This document shows, in pieces, positions 1 to 12,424 of a stretch of DNA of 64,000 nucleotides. The notes under the pieces were generated by a model. The model had not been told where the DNA came from. It saw only the letters and a program-made list of their open reading frames with translations, and did no database searches. Origin of the DNA: Phocoena phocoena (taxonomy: Eukaryota > Chordata > Mammalia > Artiodactyla > Phocoenidae); the NCBI RefSeq assembly GCF_963924675.1, contig NC_089232.1, positions 27,974,842 to 28,038,841 of the forward strand, in the 5' to 3' direction. A program made the translations under genes and the position numbers. Numbering within the stretch: the stretch's first letter is position 1; every line of letters begins with the position of its first letter.

Positions 1-139
1 GACAAATAGAATTCAGAAGGTCTTAATCAGCCAGAAGAGTTTAGATTTGATAGAGAAGAAAGAAATACATTATCACTGATGTTTAAGAAGAATAAAAGAG
101 TTGGGTTTAGGGAAGATAAAAGGTGGAAAAATGTAGTGA

Positions 140-335
140 TTAAGAATGCAGGCTCTGGAGGATATTGCCTGGGTTCACAACTGGCACTCCAATTTACCAG
201 CTATGGGGCAAGTAATTTAACCTCTCTAAACTTCATTTTGCTCAGTTATCAAATAGGATAATAGTAGTACCTAACATCGTAAGTTAGGTATAGATATAAA
301 ATAATATGATCTATGGAAATGCTTAACAAAGTAAG
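140..335 (-). repeat. MIR SINE fragment
   Basis: Reads as an inverted MIR: 'ggctctgg', 'cctgggttc', 'taatttaacctctctaaacttc', then a run of taatagtagtacctaac. These match the conserved MIR core in order, with many substitutions. Confidence 0.6.
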
Positions 336-679
336 AAAGGAATGAATGTTAGCTATTATTTTTAGTCCATTATGGGGCAGATTTTAGAAAACCTAGGGAA
401 AGTTCATGGCATAGGTGTCCCTACCTTCTGTGGCTAGAGATCCCTGAACTTATTCAATATTGCCTGAGAAAGATCTTTACTTCACTTCTTACCACCGTGA
501 CTCCCTCATTTGATGATTTCTACCAACAGCCCAAAGACAATAATGCCTCCAAAGTTTTCACATATTCAAAATTCCAGTTGTCTTCTCGTCGCCAGACAAA
601 AAGAGTATAAACTCACCTTTCTCTGCTTCTCCCTGTAAACAATTCAACAGAAAATCATAAAAAGACTCTGAAAGGTTGG

Positions 680-3190
680 AAAGTGGAAGGCCAAATGGCT
701 AGGGACCACACTTGAGGAACTTGAGGAACAACACAACACTGAGTTCCCTGGATTTTCTTTTTAATTCTCATATATCCTGAATGGACCTAGGTGAGGCTAG
801 TGTCCTGGAACCTGCACCAAGATGGGGAAGGATGAAGAGAAGGCCTGGATGGAATCTCCTAACCCTCTGGCCAGCAACTGATTCCAAATCTCCTGATTTC
901 CAACCCAGTGACAGAAGGCAACCCAGGTTGGTGCTTTCCTCCCCAACAGTACTGGCAGAAACTTAAGAGAGAACCCCACCAGCACTAAGAGGCCCAGAGA
1001 GCTGGCCCAGGAAAAGTCAGTATCCTAGAAGCCCAGAATTCCTACATCCCCCACCTAAATGTACCAGGAGGCCTAGAAAAGCACTTTTTGCCCCGACTGA
1101 TGGCAGGAGCAAGAATCAAGTGGGAGATCCACTGGCATCAGGTGTCCAGGGAGCAGGCCCAGGAAAGCATCCTTCACCCTATGGGCCAATATCTCCCACT
1201 TTCCACTCAACAGCAGTAGGCCTAAGGAAGAGCATTCTACCTGCATGAGCAGCACCAGCAGAGATCAAGCATGAGCCTCAGCACCACTGAGCAAAGTAGA
1301 CTATAATGCAAATCTACTTTGTTCAGTGAAAACTCTGAAAACTAAACAGTCTCTGAAACCACAGCCCATACAAGTAGGCCAGGACCTATATGTTACATAT
1401 AAATAAGACAACTGAATGCTAAAACAGATTAAATAGGATCCAGTCTCTTACTGTAACATTCAAAATGTACAAAACACAATTAAAAATCATTCACAATATC
1501 AAGAACCAGGAACATCACAACTTGAATGAGAAAGATAATCAGATGATTCCAACGTCAAGGTGAAACAGATGATGGAATTATCTGACAAGGATTTAAAAGC
1601 AACCATCTTATACGCTTGAGCAAGCAATTAAGAATCTCTTGAAGAAAATGAAATAAGATAAAATCTCAGCAAAGAAACGTAAGTTATAAAAAAGAACAAA
1701 TGGAAATTGAAAAAAATACAGTAACAAATAAAAACCTCATTTGAGAGGCTCAATGACAGAATGGAAATGACAGAAGATAGAATAAGTGAATTTGAGGACA
1801 TATCAATACAATTAATAAGTCTGAACAACAGAAAGAAAATCAATTTTTAAAAGACAGGGGCTCTTGGGCTATAACAAAAGCTCTAACAGTCATATCAACA
1901 GAATGGCATAAGCAGAGGAGAAGGGGGGTGGGGGTGGGGAGGGAGGCACTAAAAAAAACGATTCACAGAAATAATGGGAAACTTCCCAAATTTGGTGAGA
2001 CATATATCTACAGGTTCAAGAAGCTAAGTGAATCCCAAATACGAAACTCAAAGATATCCACACCAAGACACAACACAATTAAATTTCAGAAAATATAGGA
2101 GAACACCAATTTGAATGATAGATTTCACATCTGAAAGCATGGAAGCCAGTAAGAAGTGTTATGCCATTTTGCAAGTGCTGAAAGAAAAAAACCATAAACC
2201 ATTAATTCTATGTCTGGCTCAATTATCCTTCAAGAATGAATGAGGAATAAAGACATTTTCAGGTAAAGAAAACAAATTTGTCACTAATAGACTCACCCAC
2301 ATAGAGGGGCTGAGAAATTCTCCAACTGAAAGAAAATAGCAGGAAAAAACCTGAAAGTTCATAAAGACCAAAAAAAACAAAAACAAAAACCACAACAGAA
2401 TGGATAAAAATAGAGGAAATATAACAGACTTTCAGTCTCTTTATGAGTTTCTTAAATCATATTTGATGACTGAAGCAAACAGTCTAACACTATTTGCTGT
2501 TGTACTCAATATATGTAAACGAAATATTAAAACAATTATTATTTTTAAAGTGGGAAGGGTAAAGGGAACTAATTCTACTTCACTCTCAGAGGTGAAAGTT
2601 GATACCAGTCAACAGTTATAAATTATGTATGTATATTGTAACACCTAAAGCAACCTCTAAAGAAACAATACAGTGCAATATACTCAAAATACTATAGATA
2701 GATCAAAATGTTCCTGTAGCCCACAGTAATTCAAGAAAAGAGAAACAGAGGAACAAAGAGAAAACAAATACAATGGCAGACTTTAAGCCCAGTATATCAA
2801 TAATGGTTTTAATGCAAATAGTCTAGTACACCAACTAAAATACAGACATTAACACAGTGTTTTAAAAAAATCCAACTATATGCCCATTGTGTTTGAAGAA
2901 AATCCCTTCAAACACAATGACATAAGAAGGTTGAAGTAAAAAGACAGAGAAAGAAATACTGTACAATTTTTTAAAAGCAGTAATGGCTATAATAGCAGAT
3001 AAAGTAATCTCCAGAATAAAAATAATTACTCAAAACAAAGAGCATTACCACATAATGATAAAAGGATAAATCCACCAAGAAGATTTAGCAATCTTACACG
3101 TATATGCAACCAAATCCAGTGTGATGTGACAAAGGCCATAAGAAATGGGAATGAAAACTAAAAGAGTAAAACCTAAATCTGATTAATAAA
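680..3190 (+). repeat. Ancient L1 (L1M type), 5' UTR and ORF1 remnant
   Basis: Old L1 with recognisable ORF1 phrases at 1961-2300 (aaacttcccaaatttggtga; gaaagcatggaagccagtaag; caagtgctgaaagaa). It is preceded by a 5'-UTR-like segment. All frames are broken by many stops; there is no coding capacity. Confidence 0.6.
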
Positions 3191-3477
3191 TTAAACAAAA
3201 TATCTGTTCCTTTTCTGTATTCTCTATTGGCTCCCCTTTCTCCTACTATAGTCTATAAAGTTTTATCCTTGGAATTTTGCTGTTCTCTATACTCAGGCTC
3301 CCCCAGAGAGCTTATCTATTCTTACAGCATAATTTAATCATGGGCTGTTGAAGTCTTTCAAATTTGTCTTTCTCATTTCCCATTTTTTCAACTGCTTCAG
3401 ATGTCAAGGCAGCTGAATCTAATTTCAGGCTTTTCACCAAACTACTATCACTCAGGAGCTCAGGGTCTTACTGGGAG

Positions 3478-4892
3478 GAATGAGACATAACCAAATGGTA
3501 CAACTGGGTGCATCAATAGAAATAATGCATAAGGTAAAGAGGCTGAACAGAGAGGATGTCTTGGAAGACAGGCTGCAAAAGAACAGCACAAAGAGTGACC
3601 TACCTCCACCTAGTTCCCCACTTTTAGAGATTTACCCCAGGCACAGTAGGCTGAGAATACTGGGCTGCGGCCCCACCCGACCTTACTCGTAGGATGGAGG
3701 TTCCACTCCAGAAGAGGCAATCCAAGAAGACCAGAGAATACCATCCACACCCAACACCATTCTTATAAAGAAGGGATGTGTTACTCCAATATAAGTGCGT
3801 CACTGTTCCAACTCCCAGAGCAATGTCACAAAGCTTTTTCCCAGGAGAGGCAAGCCATAAGAACAGAGAGCTCCACACATCTCCATAAGCAGACTGACTT
3901 CATTTGGAATAGAACACAGAGAAGTTCAGGCCTAAGAACACCAGCAAAAACAATGCTGATCACAGTAAAGCAATTAAGAGGAAGCTGCTAGCTACATGAT
4001 AGGAAAAAGCCACACAGTAGACAAGCTAGAAGTTTAAAAAAAGGCTCAAAGACTGACCTAAAAGACTACCTCTAACAAAGGGCCTTACAGTAACTGAATC
4101 AGACCACGGAGCAATTTATGCCTCAAGGCATTGTTGAAAACAATACAGCAATCAGCTTAGCTGAGGCTAACAGCTGATACCAATATTGCAAGACAAACAA
4201 GAAGATTAACAAGGAGATGAAAGAGACAGTAAAAGAGAACTCAGTTAAAGCCACAGTCATAGGAGGAGGGAATGGATGGAGACCACAGTCAGGGAGGCTG
4301 TACATATACCAAAAGACTCTGCTTTTGGGACTTCCCTGGTGGCGCAGTGGTTAAGACTCCATGCTCCCAATGCAGGGGGCCTGGGGTCAATCCCTGGTCA
4401 GGGAGCTAGATTTCAACTAGATTTCATGCATGCCACAACTAAGAAGCCCGTCTGCCGCAACTGACAGGGTGCAACCAAATAAATAAATAAATAAATAATA
4501 TTTTTTTAATAAAATAAAATAATCAAATGCAAATCCAATAAAAAAAAGACTCTGCTTTCCAGTGAGGAAATTCAGAAGGTACATACTGCAGGGGAAACAG
4601 ACTTCACTTCCAAACTAGTCACTAAATAACCAGACAAGCAAAACAATAACAAATATTCTCAGCCCAGAGAGGGAATCAGTAACCAGAGCTGCAACAATAT
4701 ATTATCTAAAATGTCCAGTTTATAACAAAAAGTTGTGACACACGCGAAGAAAAAGAAAAGTGGCCCATTCACAGGAAAAAAACAAGCAATAGAAATTGCC
4801 TTTAAGGAGACCCACATTTTGGTTTTAGCCAGCAAAGACTTCAAAGCAGTTATTATAAATATGTTCAAAGAAGAAAAGGAAACCATGCTTTA
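3478..4892 (+). repeat. Ancient L1 (L1M), 5' part of a nested element
   Basis: Old L1 5' UTR leading into the block ending 'aaagacttcaaagcagttattataaatatg...aaggaaaccatg', a typical L1M segment. It resumes at 6677 after a younger L1 insertion, and a CHR SINE (4326-4543) sits in it. Frames are decayed. Confidence 0.6.
4326..4543 (+). repeat. CHR-type tRNA-derived SINE, short form
   Basis: Starts gggacttccctggtggcgca and ends in an A/T-rich tail. It is flanked by a 15-bp target-site duplication aaaagactctgcttt (4311-4325 and 4544-4558). Confidence 0.9.
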
Positions 4893-4903
4893 AAAATTAA
4901 AAG

Positions 4904-6665
4904 CTTCAATGAAATCCCTATTAAACTACCAATATCATTTTTCACAGAACTAGAACAAAAAAATTGCACAATTTGTATGGAAACACAAAAGACCCTGAAT
5001 AGCCAAAGCAATCTTGAGAAAGAAAAATGGAGCTGCAGGAATCAGGCTCCCTGACTTCAGACTATACTACAAAGCTACAGTAATCAAGATAGTATGGTAC
5101 TGGCACAAAAACAGAAATAAAGATCAATGGAACAGGACAGAAAGCCCAGAGATAAACCCACACACATATGGTAACCCTTATAAAGGAGGCAAGAATAGTG
5201 GAGAAAAGTGGAGAAAAAAAGGAAGCAAGAATAGTGGAGAAAAGAAAGCCTCTTCAATAAGTGGTCCTGGGAAAACTGGACAGCTACATGTAAAAGAATG
5301 AAATTAGAACACTCCCTAACACCATACACAAAAATAAACTCAAAATGGATTAAAGACCTAAATGTAAGACCAGACACTATCAAACTCTTAGAGAAAAACA
5401 CATGTAGAACACTCTATGACATAAATCACAGCAAGATCCTTTTTGACCCACTTCCTAGAGAAATGGAAATAAAAACAAAAATAAACAAATGGGACCTAGT
5501 GAAACTAAAAAGCTTTTGCACAGCAAAGGAAACCATAAACAAGACGAACAGACAACTCTCAGAATGGGAGAAAATATTTGAAAATGAAGCAACTGACAAA
5601 GGATTAAACTCCAAAATATACAAGCAGCTCATGCAGCTCAATATCAAAAAAACAAACAAACCAATCCAAAGATGGGCAGAAGACCTAAGCAGACATTTCT
5701 CCAAAGAAGATATACAGATTGCCAATAAACACATGAAAGGATGCTCAACATCAGTAATCATTAGAGAAATGCAAATCAAAACTACAATGAGGTTATTACC
5801 TCACACCAGTCAGAATGGCCATCATCAAAAAATCTACAAACAATAAATGCTGGAGAGGGTGTGGAGAAAAGGGAACCCTCTTGCACTGTTGGTGGGAATA
5901 TAAATTGATACAGCCACTATGGAGAAGAGTATGGAGGTTCCTTAAAAAACTAAAAACAGAACTACCATACAACCCAGCAATCCCACTACTGGGCATATAC
6001 CCCGAGAAAGCCATAATTCAAAAAGTCATGTACCACAATGGTCATTGCAGCCCTACTTACAATAGCCAGGACATGGAAGCAACCTAAATGTCCATCAACA
6101 GATGAATGGATAAAGAAGATGTGGCACAAATATACAATGGAATATTACTCAGCCATAAAAAGAAATGAAATTGAGTTATTTATAGTGAGGTGGATGGACC
6201 TACAGACTGTTCATACAGAGTGAAGTAAGTCAGAAAGAGAAAAACAAATACTGTATGCTAACAAATATATATATAGAATCTAAAAAAAATAAAAATAAAT
6301 TGGTTCTGAAGAACCTTGGGGCAGGACAGGAATAAAGACGCAGACGTAGAGAATGGACTTGAGGACATGGGGACGGGGAAGGGTAAGCTGGGACGAAGTG
6401 AGAGAGTGGCATGGACATATATACACTGCCAAATGTAAAACAGATAGCTAGTGGGAAGCAGTCACATAGCACAGGGAGATCAGCTCAGTGCTTTGTGTTC
6501 ACCTAGAGGGGTGGGATAGGGAGGGTGAGAGGGAGAGGAAAGAGGGAGGAGATATGGGGATATATGTACACATATAGCTGATTCATTTTGTTATACAGCA
6601 GAAACTAACACAGCATTGTAATGCAATTTTACTCTAATAAAGATGTTAAGAAAACATTAAAAAAT
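4904..6665 (+). repeat. 5'-truncated young L1 (ORF2 C-terminus and 3' UTR)
   Basis: Begins inside ORF2 at a segment like 'caatgaaatccctattaaac' and runs through the ORF2 C-terminal region (e.g. 5298-5846, the '[18 protein letters not shown]' stretch) to an A-rich 3' end. It is flanked by an 11-bp duplication aaaattaaaag (4893-4903 and 6666-6676), which marks it as an insertion into the older L1. A 36-bp-period duplication at 5189-5244 breaks the frame. It is closely similar to the 3' part of the L1 at 36.8-42.6 kb. Confidence 0.9.
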
Positions 6666-6676
6666 AAAATTAAAAG

Positions 6677-8017
6677 AAGGTAATGGCAATGTCTCACCAA
6701 ATAGAAAATAAGCTAATAGAACTTACAAAAGAAGCAAATGGAAGTTCTGGGGTTGAAAAGTACAACTAAAATGAAAAATTTCCTAGAGGCTCAACAGTAA
6801 ATAGGGACAGACAGAAGAATCAGTGAATATGATGATAACAGAGACTATGCAAGCTGAAGGACAGCAAAAAAAAGAATAAATAAAAATGAACAAAGGCTCA
6901 GAGAGCTATTTGACAAGATTAAGTGTACTGACATATGTATAATGGGGGATATCTGAGACAGAAAAGAACAGAAAAAAATAATGGCTGAAAACTTCCCAAA
7001 TTTGATGAAAAACATTACCCTACACATCTGAGAATCCCAATGAACTCAATGATAAACAGAGAGATCTATGCCAACACATCATAATCAAAATCAAAATGCT
7101 GAAAGACGAAGAGAATATCCTGAAAGCAGCAAGAAAAAAACAAATCACATACAATGGAACACTAATAAGAAGATTTCTCACCAGAAACAATAAAGGCAGA
7201 ATACAGTGAGTGGAAAGACATATTCAAAGTGCTGGAAAAAACTGTCAACCAAGAATTCAAAACCCAGCAAAACTATCTTTCGAAAAGATAATATAAAAAC
7301 ATTCCCAGATATACAAAAATTGAGAGAATTTGTTGGTGGCAGGCCCATCTTACAAAAAATACGAAAGGAAGTTCTTCAGGCTGAAAGCAAGTGACACCAA
7401 ACAGCAATTCGAATTTACAGAACAAAACAAACAGTGCTAGTAAAGATAATTATGTTAGGCAATTACAGAAAGACAGGACACTTGCATATTTTCCTTTCTT
7501 CTAACAGATTTTAAAAGCAAGCTTACATAAAACAACACATATATAATTGTATTATTGGCGCTATAACATATAGAAATGTAACATATTCAACTATAACATC
7601 AAAAGGAAGTACATGGGAGCAAACTTAGAGTACAGCAAGGAAATGACACTGGGTGATAACAAATCCACAGGAACAAATAAAGAGAAAAAGAATAAGAAAT
7701 AAGAATAAATTCAAATATTAATGTAATAAGCTCTATAAATATAAATATTTGCTCTACTTCTCTGAGCTTCTTTAAAATACATAATATTATATAAATAATT
7801 ATGACAATGTAACAATCTACTCTTGGGTTTGTAACATATAGGTGTATTATGTATTATAATAATTGCAAATACAAAGAAGAGGGAATAGATCTATATAGGA
7901 GAAACATCTCTGTATCACACTAGAATTTAGTTAGTATAAACTGGGAGTATATTCTGGTAAGATAAATTTTATAAGCCCTACAGCAACCACTAATAATATA
8001 ACTTTAAAAATTAGCTA
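6677..8017 (+). repeat. Ancient L1 (L1M), ORF1 region
   Basis: Continuation of the element interrupted at 4893: 'ggcaatgtctcaccaaatag', then 'ctgaaaacttcccaaatttg' and 'aaaactgtcaaccaagaattc', the usual L1 ORF1 order. Short frames such as 7206-7394 are remnants. Broken by stops and indels. Confidence 0.75.
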
Positions 8018-8392
8018 GGACTTCCCTGGTGGCGCAGTGGTTAAGAATCCAACTGCCAATGCAGGGGACATGGGTTCGAGCCCTGGTCTAGGAAGATACC
8101 ACATGCCGCAGAGAAACTAAGCCCGTGTGCCACAACTAATGAGCCTGCGAGCCACAACTACTGAAGCCCACATGCCACAACTACTGAAGCCCACATGCCA
8201 CAACTACTGAAGCCCGTGCACCTAGAGCCCATGCTCTGCAACAAGAGAAGCCACTGCAGTGAGAAGCCCACACACCACAACAAAGAGTAGCCCCTGCTTG
8301 CCGCAACTAGGGAAAGCCCACATGCAGCAACGAAAACCCAACACAGCCAAAAATAAAATAAATAAAAATAAATAATTCATTTTTTAAAAACT
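8018..8392 (+). repeat. CHR-type SINE, long form
   Basis: ggacttccctggtggcgcag head, repeated 'ccacaactactgaagccc' middle with extra copies, and an aaaataaataaaaataaata tail. The left duplication taaaaattagcta (about 8005-8017) reappears at about 8566-8578, beyond a second SINE that landed in its tail. Confidence 0.9.
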
Positions 8393-8400
8393 AAAAATTA

Positions 8401-8539
8401 GGGGCTTCCCTGGTGGTGCAGTGGTTGAGAGTCCGCCTGCCAATACAGGAGGACACTGGTTCGTGCCCCGGTCCGGGAGGATCCCACGTGCCGCGGAGCG
8501 GCTGGGCCCGTGAGCCATGGCCGCTGGCCCGCGTACCAC

Positions 8540-8565
<26 letters not shown>
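8401..8565 (+). repeat. CHR-2-like SINE with poly(A)
   Basis: ggggcttccctggtggtgca head, gagcggctgggcccgtgagc middle, and a pure A tail of more than 20. It is inserted directly behind the previous SINE; aaaaatta flanks it on both sides. Confidence 0.9.
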
Positions 8566-8570
<5 letters not shown>

Positions 8571-8705
8571 AATTAGCTAGAAAATTATTAAAGAAATTAA
8601 AATACTGGAAAATATTCACTTAATGCAATAAAAAGCAGTAAAGGATGAACAGAAGAGCCATAAGGCATATGGAAAAGAAAAAGTAAATCAGCAAGTATAA
8701 ATCCA

Positions 8706-9660
8706 ATGTTATCAATAATTACATTAAATGTGAATGGATTAAACAATCACATCAAAGGCAAAGATTGGGGCTTCCCTGGTGGTGCAGTGGTTGGGAATCT
8801 GCCTGCCAATGCAGGGGATGCGGGTTCATGCCCTGGTCCAGGAGGATCCCACATGCCGTGGAGCGGCTGGGCCCATGGGCCATGGCCACTGAGCCTGCGT
8901 ATCCGGAGCCTGTGCTCCGCGACGGGAGAGGCCGCAGTGGTGAGAGGCCCGCGTACCGCAAAAAAAAAAAAGGCAAAGACTGTCAGTCTGGAATTAAGAA
9001 ATAAAAAGATACAATTATAAGCTATTTACAAGAGATACAGTTCAGCTTCAAAAACATAAATAGGTTGAAAGTAAAGGGATGAAAAAAGATACAACATTCA
9101 AGCAGCAACCATAAGAACTGGAAAGTCCACAGAGACATAAGACAAAATAGACCTTAAAACAAAAAAATATGTTGCTAGAATTAAAGAGGGACAACAGCAA
9201 AAAGGTCAATTCATCAGGAATATATAACAATTACAAACATAAATGCACTTAATATCAAAGTCTCAAAATATATGAAACAATTCTGACAGAAAAGGGAAAA
9301 ACAGACAAACAATAATTGGAGACTTCAATACCCTACTTTCAAAAATGGAGAAAACTAGCAGAAGATCAACAAGGATCAGAAGACTTGAACACTAGAAACC
9401 CACTAGAACTAAGAGACATGTATAGAACACACCACCTAACAACAGCAGAATGCACATTCTTCTCAAGCACAAACCATACATTCTACCGGATAAACATGGT
9501 AGGACATAAAACATGCCTCAGTTAAATTTAAAAGCACAAAAATCCTATAAAGTATATTAGGAAATAGTTTAGATGAATTAAAACAAAAACACAACAAGCC
9601 AAAACTTAAGGCACACAGCTAAAGTAGCGTTTAGATCTATCAACGTAAATACCTACATTA
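8706..9660 (+). repeat. Ancient L1 (L1M), start of ORF2 endonuclease region
   Basis: The frame at 8706 begins like an L1 ORF2 N-terminus (MLSIITLNVNGLNN) and is cut by a SINE at 8767. After it come the endonuclease-region phrases near 9316-9525 (DMYRTHHLTTAECTFFSS). Pseudogenic. Confidence 0.75.
8767..8968 (+). repeat. CHR-2-like SINE
   Basis: Full CHR-2-type body ending accgcaaaaaaaaaaa. It is flanked by aaaggcaaagattg (8753-8766) and aaaggcaaagactg (8969-8982). Confidence 0.92.
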
Positions 9661-9689
9661 AAAAGAAAAATCTCAAATCAATAACAGAA

Positions 9690-10160
9690 CATTTAGGGAA
9701 ACATAAACCAAAACTACAAGATACCACTTCACAGCCACCAGAATGGCTATAATCAAAAAGACAGAAAAACAAGTGTTGTTGAGGGTATGGAGAAACTGGA
9801 ACCCTCATAATAATGGTGGGAATGTAATATGGTGCATATTCTTTGGAAAACAGTTTAGCAGTTATTCAAAATGTTAAACACTGTTACCATGAATGAGAAA
9901 TTCCCACTCCTAGATATATACCAAAGAGAAATAAAAATAACAAATACACAAACCTGTACATGAATGTTCGTAACAGCATTATTCCTAAGAGTCAAAAAGT
10001 GGAAAACAACCCAAGTGTCCATCAACTGATGAATAGGTAAACAATATGTGACATATCCATACTATGGCAATAAAAAGGAATGAGTACCGATATACACTAT
10101 AACATGGATAAATCTTGAAAACGTACTCAGTATGATTTCACTCACATGAAAATGTCCAGG
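9690..10160 (+). repeat. Ancient L1, ORF2 3' end
   Basis: 'accacttcacagccaccagaatggctat', 'gtatggagaaactggaaccctc', 'aagtgtccatcaactgatga' follow the usual order of the L1 ORF2 3' end. A large part of ORF2 is missing between this and the preceding fragment. No intact frame. Confidence 0.7.
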
Positions 10161-10673
10161 ATAGGCATCTCCAACCTCAGCTGACTTCTCAGAACTACTG
10201 CCAATCCATCTGCTTATCCTTGGTCAGCTCCATCCCCTATTCACTTCAACATAAATTCTAAGCCTTCACCAAGCCACTCTCCTCAAATCCCTTAACTCAC
10301 CTCCACAACTCTCAACCTCTCTCAGCAGACAATCTTGCTTTCTACCTCAAAACTAATCTCTCAGTTTCCTCTCTGTAAACTTGTATCTGTTCTTATGCTC
10401 ATTTAATTCCCTTTTCCCTTCAAGTCACAGAAAGGAATACAGAAACAAACTGACTCTAATATCAGACTCCTCCATGTAATTCAGTTCTAAACACTGTCAT
10501 GAAGAATGCAATGAAAATCAAATGGTTCCTCTAACAAAAGATCTGAGGATCTATAAATACACCTAATCCAAAGTTAACATTATTGTAGGAGTTCAAAAGT
10601 AAAAAATTAGGCACAGCAAGATATTTTTAACAAGCTAGTCATAAGGACACTTAATATCTCCTTCTTTACATAC

Positions 10674-10833
10674 CTGTTGAATGTTTGAAAGTCCCTGGCA
10701 CAGTGTCAGGAGATACCCTCAACATTCTGAGATCTGAAGAGTGATACTCCAACTCTCTAGTTGGCTCATGAGGAACAGATGGAGGCAATACAGATGCAAA
10801 AGACTGATTAATGTCCATATTAGAAAGACATAC
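10674..10833 (-). CDS. ALMS1: ALMS1 exon 7 (two possible acceptors)
   Basis: Encodes EYHSSDLRMLRVSPDTVP, which matches human ALMS1 as I remember it, and ends in phase 1 at ACAG|gtatgt (10673). The long form starts at 10833 after cttttcatag and adds 23 codons (VCLSNMDINQSFASVLPPSV, then PHE). The short form starts at 10764 after a pyrimidine-rich stretch ending catgag and begins PTREL, the junction seen in the human protein as I recall it. Both are in phase. An in-frame TAG sits just before the upstream acceptor. The next exon, the giant tandem-repeat exon 8, must lie beyond base 1. Confidence 0.85.
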
Positions 10834-11436
10834 CTATGAAAAGAGATAAAAAATGAAGAAAATAAGATTAATTTTAGACTTCATCTACTAAAAAATAACC
10901 TCATTTTTATGAAAATGAATGCTAAGCAGTTATACCAGTTCCTCAAGATCATATTCTCAACCCTCCTGAATTCATATATAGATCATATCTTGTTTGGTTA
11001 ATTCCAGGAAGGCTCTACAAATTATTTGAGGGTTTGGAAGTCTACCTGTATAGAATATTACAGATAGGAGACCCAGAAGTGTTCTATTACTCAGAAGTTT
11101 GCTACTTAACAATAGTATGATCTGAACTATGGTAATATTCTTGACAAGCTCAAGGACTTTTTTTTTAAGAAGGAGAGGTATGTTAGGGAAAGGAAAGAGG
11201 AAAGGAGGGAAGAGAGAACAGAAATATTTTCAAGAAATCCACAAATGTTTAGAAGAAAAATAAACGCATCAAAGAACTGTATCTGTGATCAGTTACCAAA
11301 AATCATAAGTTCTCAAATTTTTTGAAACAAAAGTAGTGGGAAATATAAACTGATGAAGTAAAGGTTAAATGCTGAAAAAGAAGTTCCTGAAGTTTCATGA
11401 CATTCCAGCAAGTCCTTGTTAAAAAAGAAATCAGAG

Positions 11437-11559
11437 GGGACTTCCCTGGCGGCCCAGTGGTTAAGACTTCGCCTTCCAATGCAGGGGGTGTGGGCTCGAT
11501 CCCTGGTTGGGGAGCTAAGATCCCACATGCCTCATAGCCAAAAAAACAAAACATAAAAC
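11437..11559 (+). repeat. CHR-type SINE, short form
   Basis: gggacttccctggcggccca head and 'ggagctaagatcccacatgcc', then an A-rich tail. No clear target duplication, so probably older. Confidence 0.85.
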
Positions 11560-11905
11560 AGAAGCAATATTGTAACAAATTCAACAGACTTTAAAAATGG
11601 TCCATATCAAAAAAAATCTTGAAAAAAAATTAGAAACTATTAGTACTGATGTTGGTACATAAAACATTACACAACTTTTCACCAAATTCACAGTATACTC
11701 TCATATAAAAACAACATACCATTTTTATTTTCCTAAAAAGTTATTCCAGTGCTGCACTCTCAGGAGGGAGTCTAAAAATGTACATAAGCATGAATTTTTC
11801 TATCCTCTTTTATGAAAGATTTTTCAGTGTGTAGTAACAAACATTCTTAAGAAGCTGGCAGAATATGGAAATAAATAATTCTACTTCTACTGCCCATATA
11901 GTTTC

Positions 11906-12142
11906 TCTAGACCCATGGTTCTCAAATGGGGAAGATTTTGCACTCCCCCACCTCCCCCCACCAAGGAACATGTGGCAATACCTGGAGACATTTTTCGCTG
12001 TCATAACTTTAGTGGGGGTAATGTTACTGACATCTAGTAAGTAGAGGCCAGGGATGTTGCTAAACATCCTGAAATACACAGAACAGCCCCCCACAACAAA
12101 GAATTATCCAATCCCAAAGCAATAGTGTAGAGGAACCCTGCT
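11906..12142 (+). repeat. MER20-like hAT DNA transposon fossil
   Basis: 'ggttctcaaatgggg...gattttgc', 'acctggagacatttttcgctg', 'agaggccagggatgttgctaa', 'ccccccacaacaaagaattatc' follow the MER20 consensus as I remember it. Non-autonomous, with no coding capacity. A second copy is at 27853-28086. Confidence 0.75.
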
Positions 12143-12213
12143 CTAAACATAGCACAAAGTTCTTAGTTTTCAATTATCCTCCTGCCAAAGGAGACATGCA
12201 GCTCATTAACAGC

Positions 12214-12424
12214 ATGGGTTTGAACTGCACTCATTCACTTATACGTGGATTTTTTTTTCAATAGTAAATACTACAGTACTACACACGATCCAAGATTGGT
12301 TGAATCTGTGGATGTGGAAGAACCATGAATATGGTGGAATCGGGGATACAGGGGGCCAACTGTGGATCTTCAACTTCGCAGAGGGTCAGTGCCCCTAATT
12401 CCCACATTGTTCACAGTCAACTGT
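12214..12424 (+). repeat. Tc1/mariner (Tigger-type) non-autonomous element
   Basis: 'gtttgaactgcactcattca', 'caatagtaaatactacagta', 'ggttgaatctgtggatg', ending 'gttcacagtcaactgta'. The pattern is that of a common mammalian Tigger-derived MITE; the subfamily is not certain. Confidence 0.55.

Larger units (their letters stand above)
1..10673 (-). other. ALMS1 intron 7, partial
   Basis: Non-coding relative to ALMS1. The donor gtatgt is at 10673; the acceptor is outside the window. Nearly all of it is L1 and SINE sequence, listed separately. I see nothing recognisable in 336-679 or 3191-3477. 10163-10440 is a C-rich stretch that may be an ancient repeat of unknown family, and 10441-10673 shows nothing. 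Confidence 0.8.

Noticed and set aside
8021..8085. tRNA-like A and B boxes at SINE heads as tRNA genes
   Set aside because: The tRNA-related heads cannot fold into a complete cloverleaf with an intact anticodon arm and are followed by SINE bodies and A tails.
8160..8225. Short tandem 'ccacaactactgaagccc' units as a possible CRISPR-like or satellite array
   Set aside because: They are the normal internal repeat of long-form CHR SINEs and recur in every such copy.
8752..8976. Frames of 70-80 codons within SINE bodies (also near 23908-24158, 28351-28693, 39395-39912, 50556-50843)
   Set aside because: GC-rich SINE heads give recurrent open frames in several frames; all are copies of the same non-coding element.
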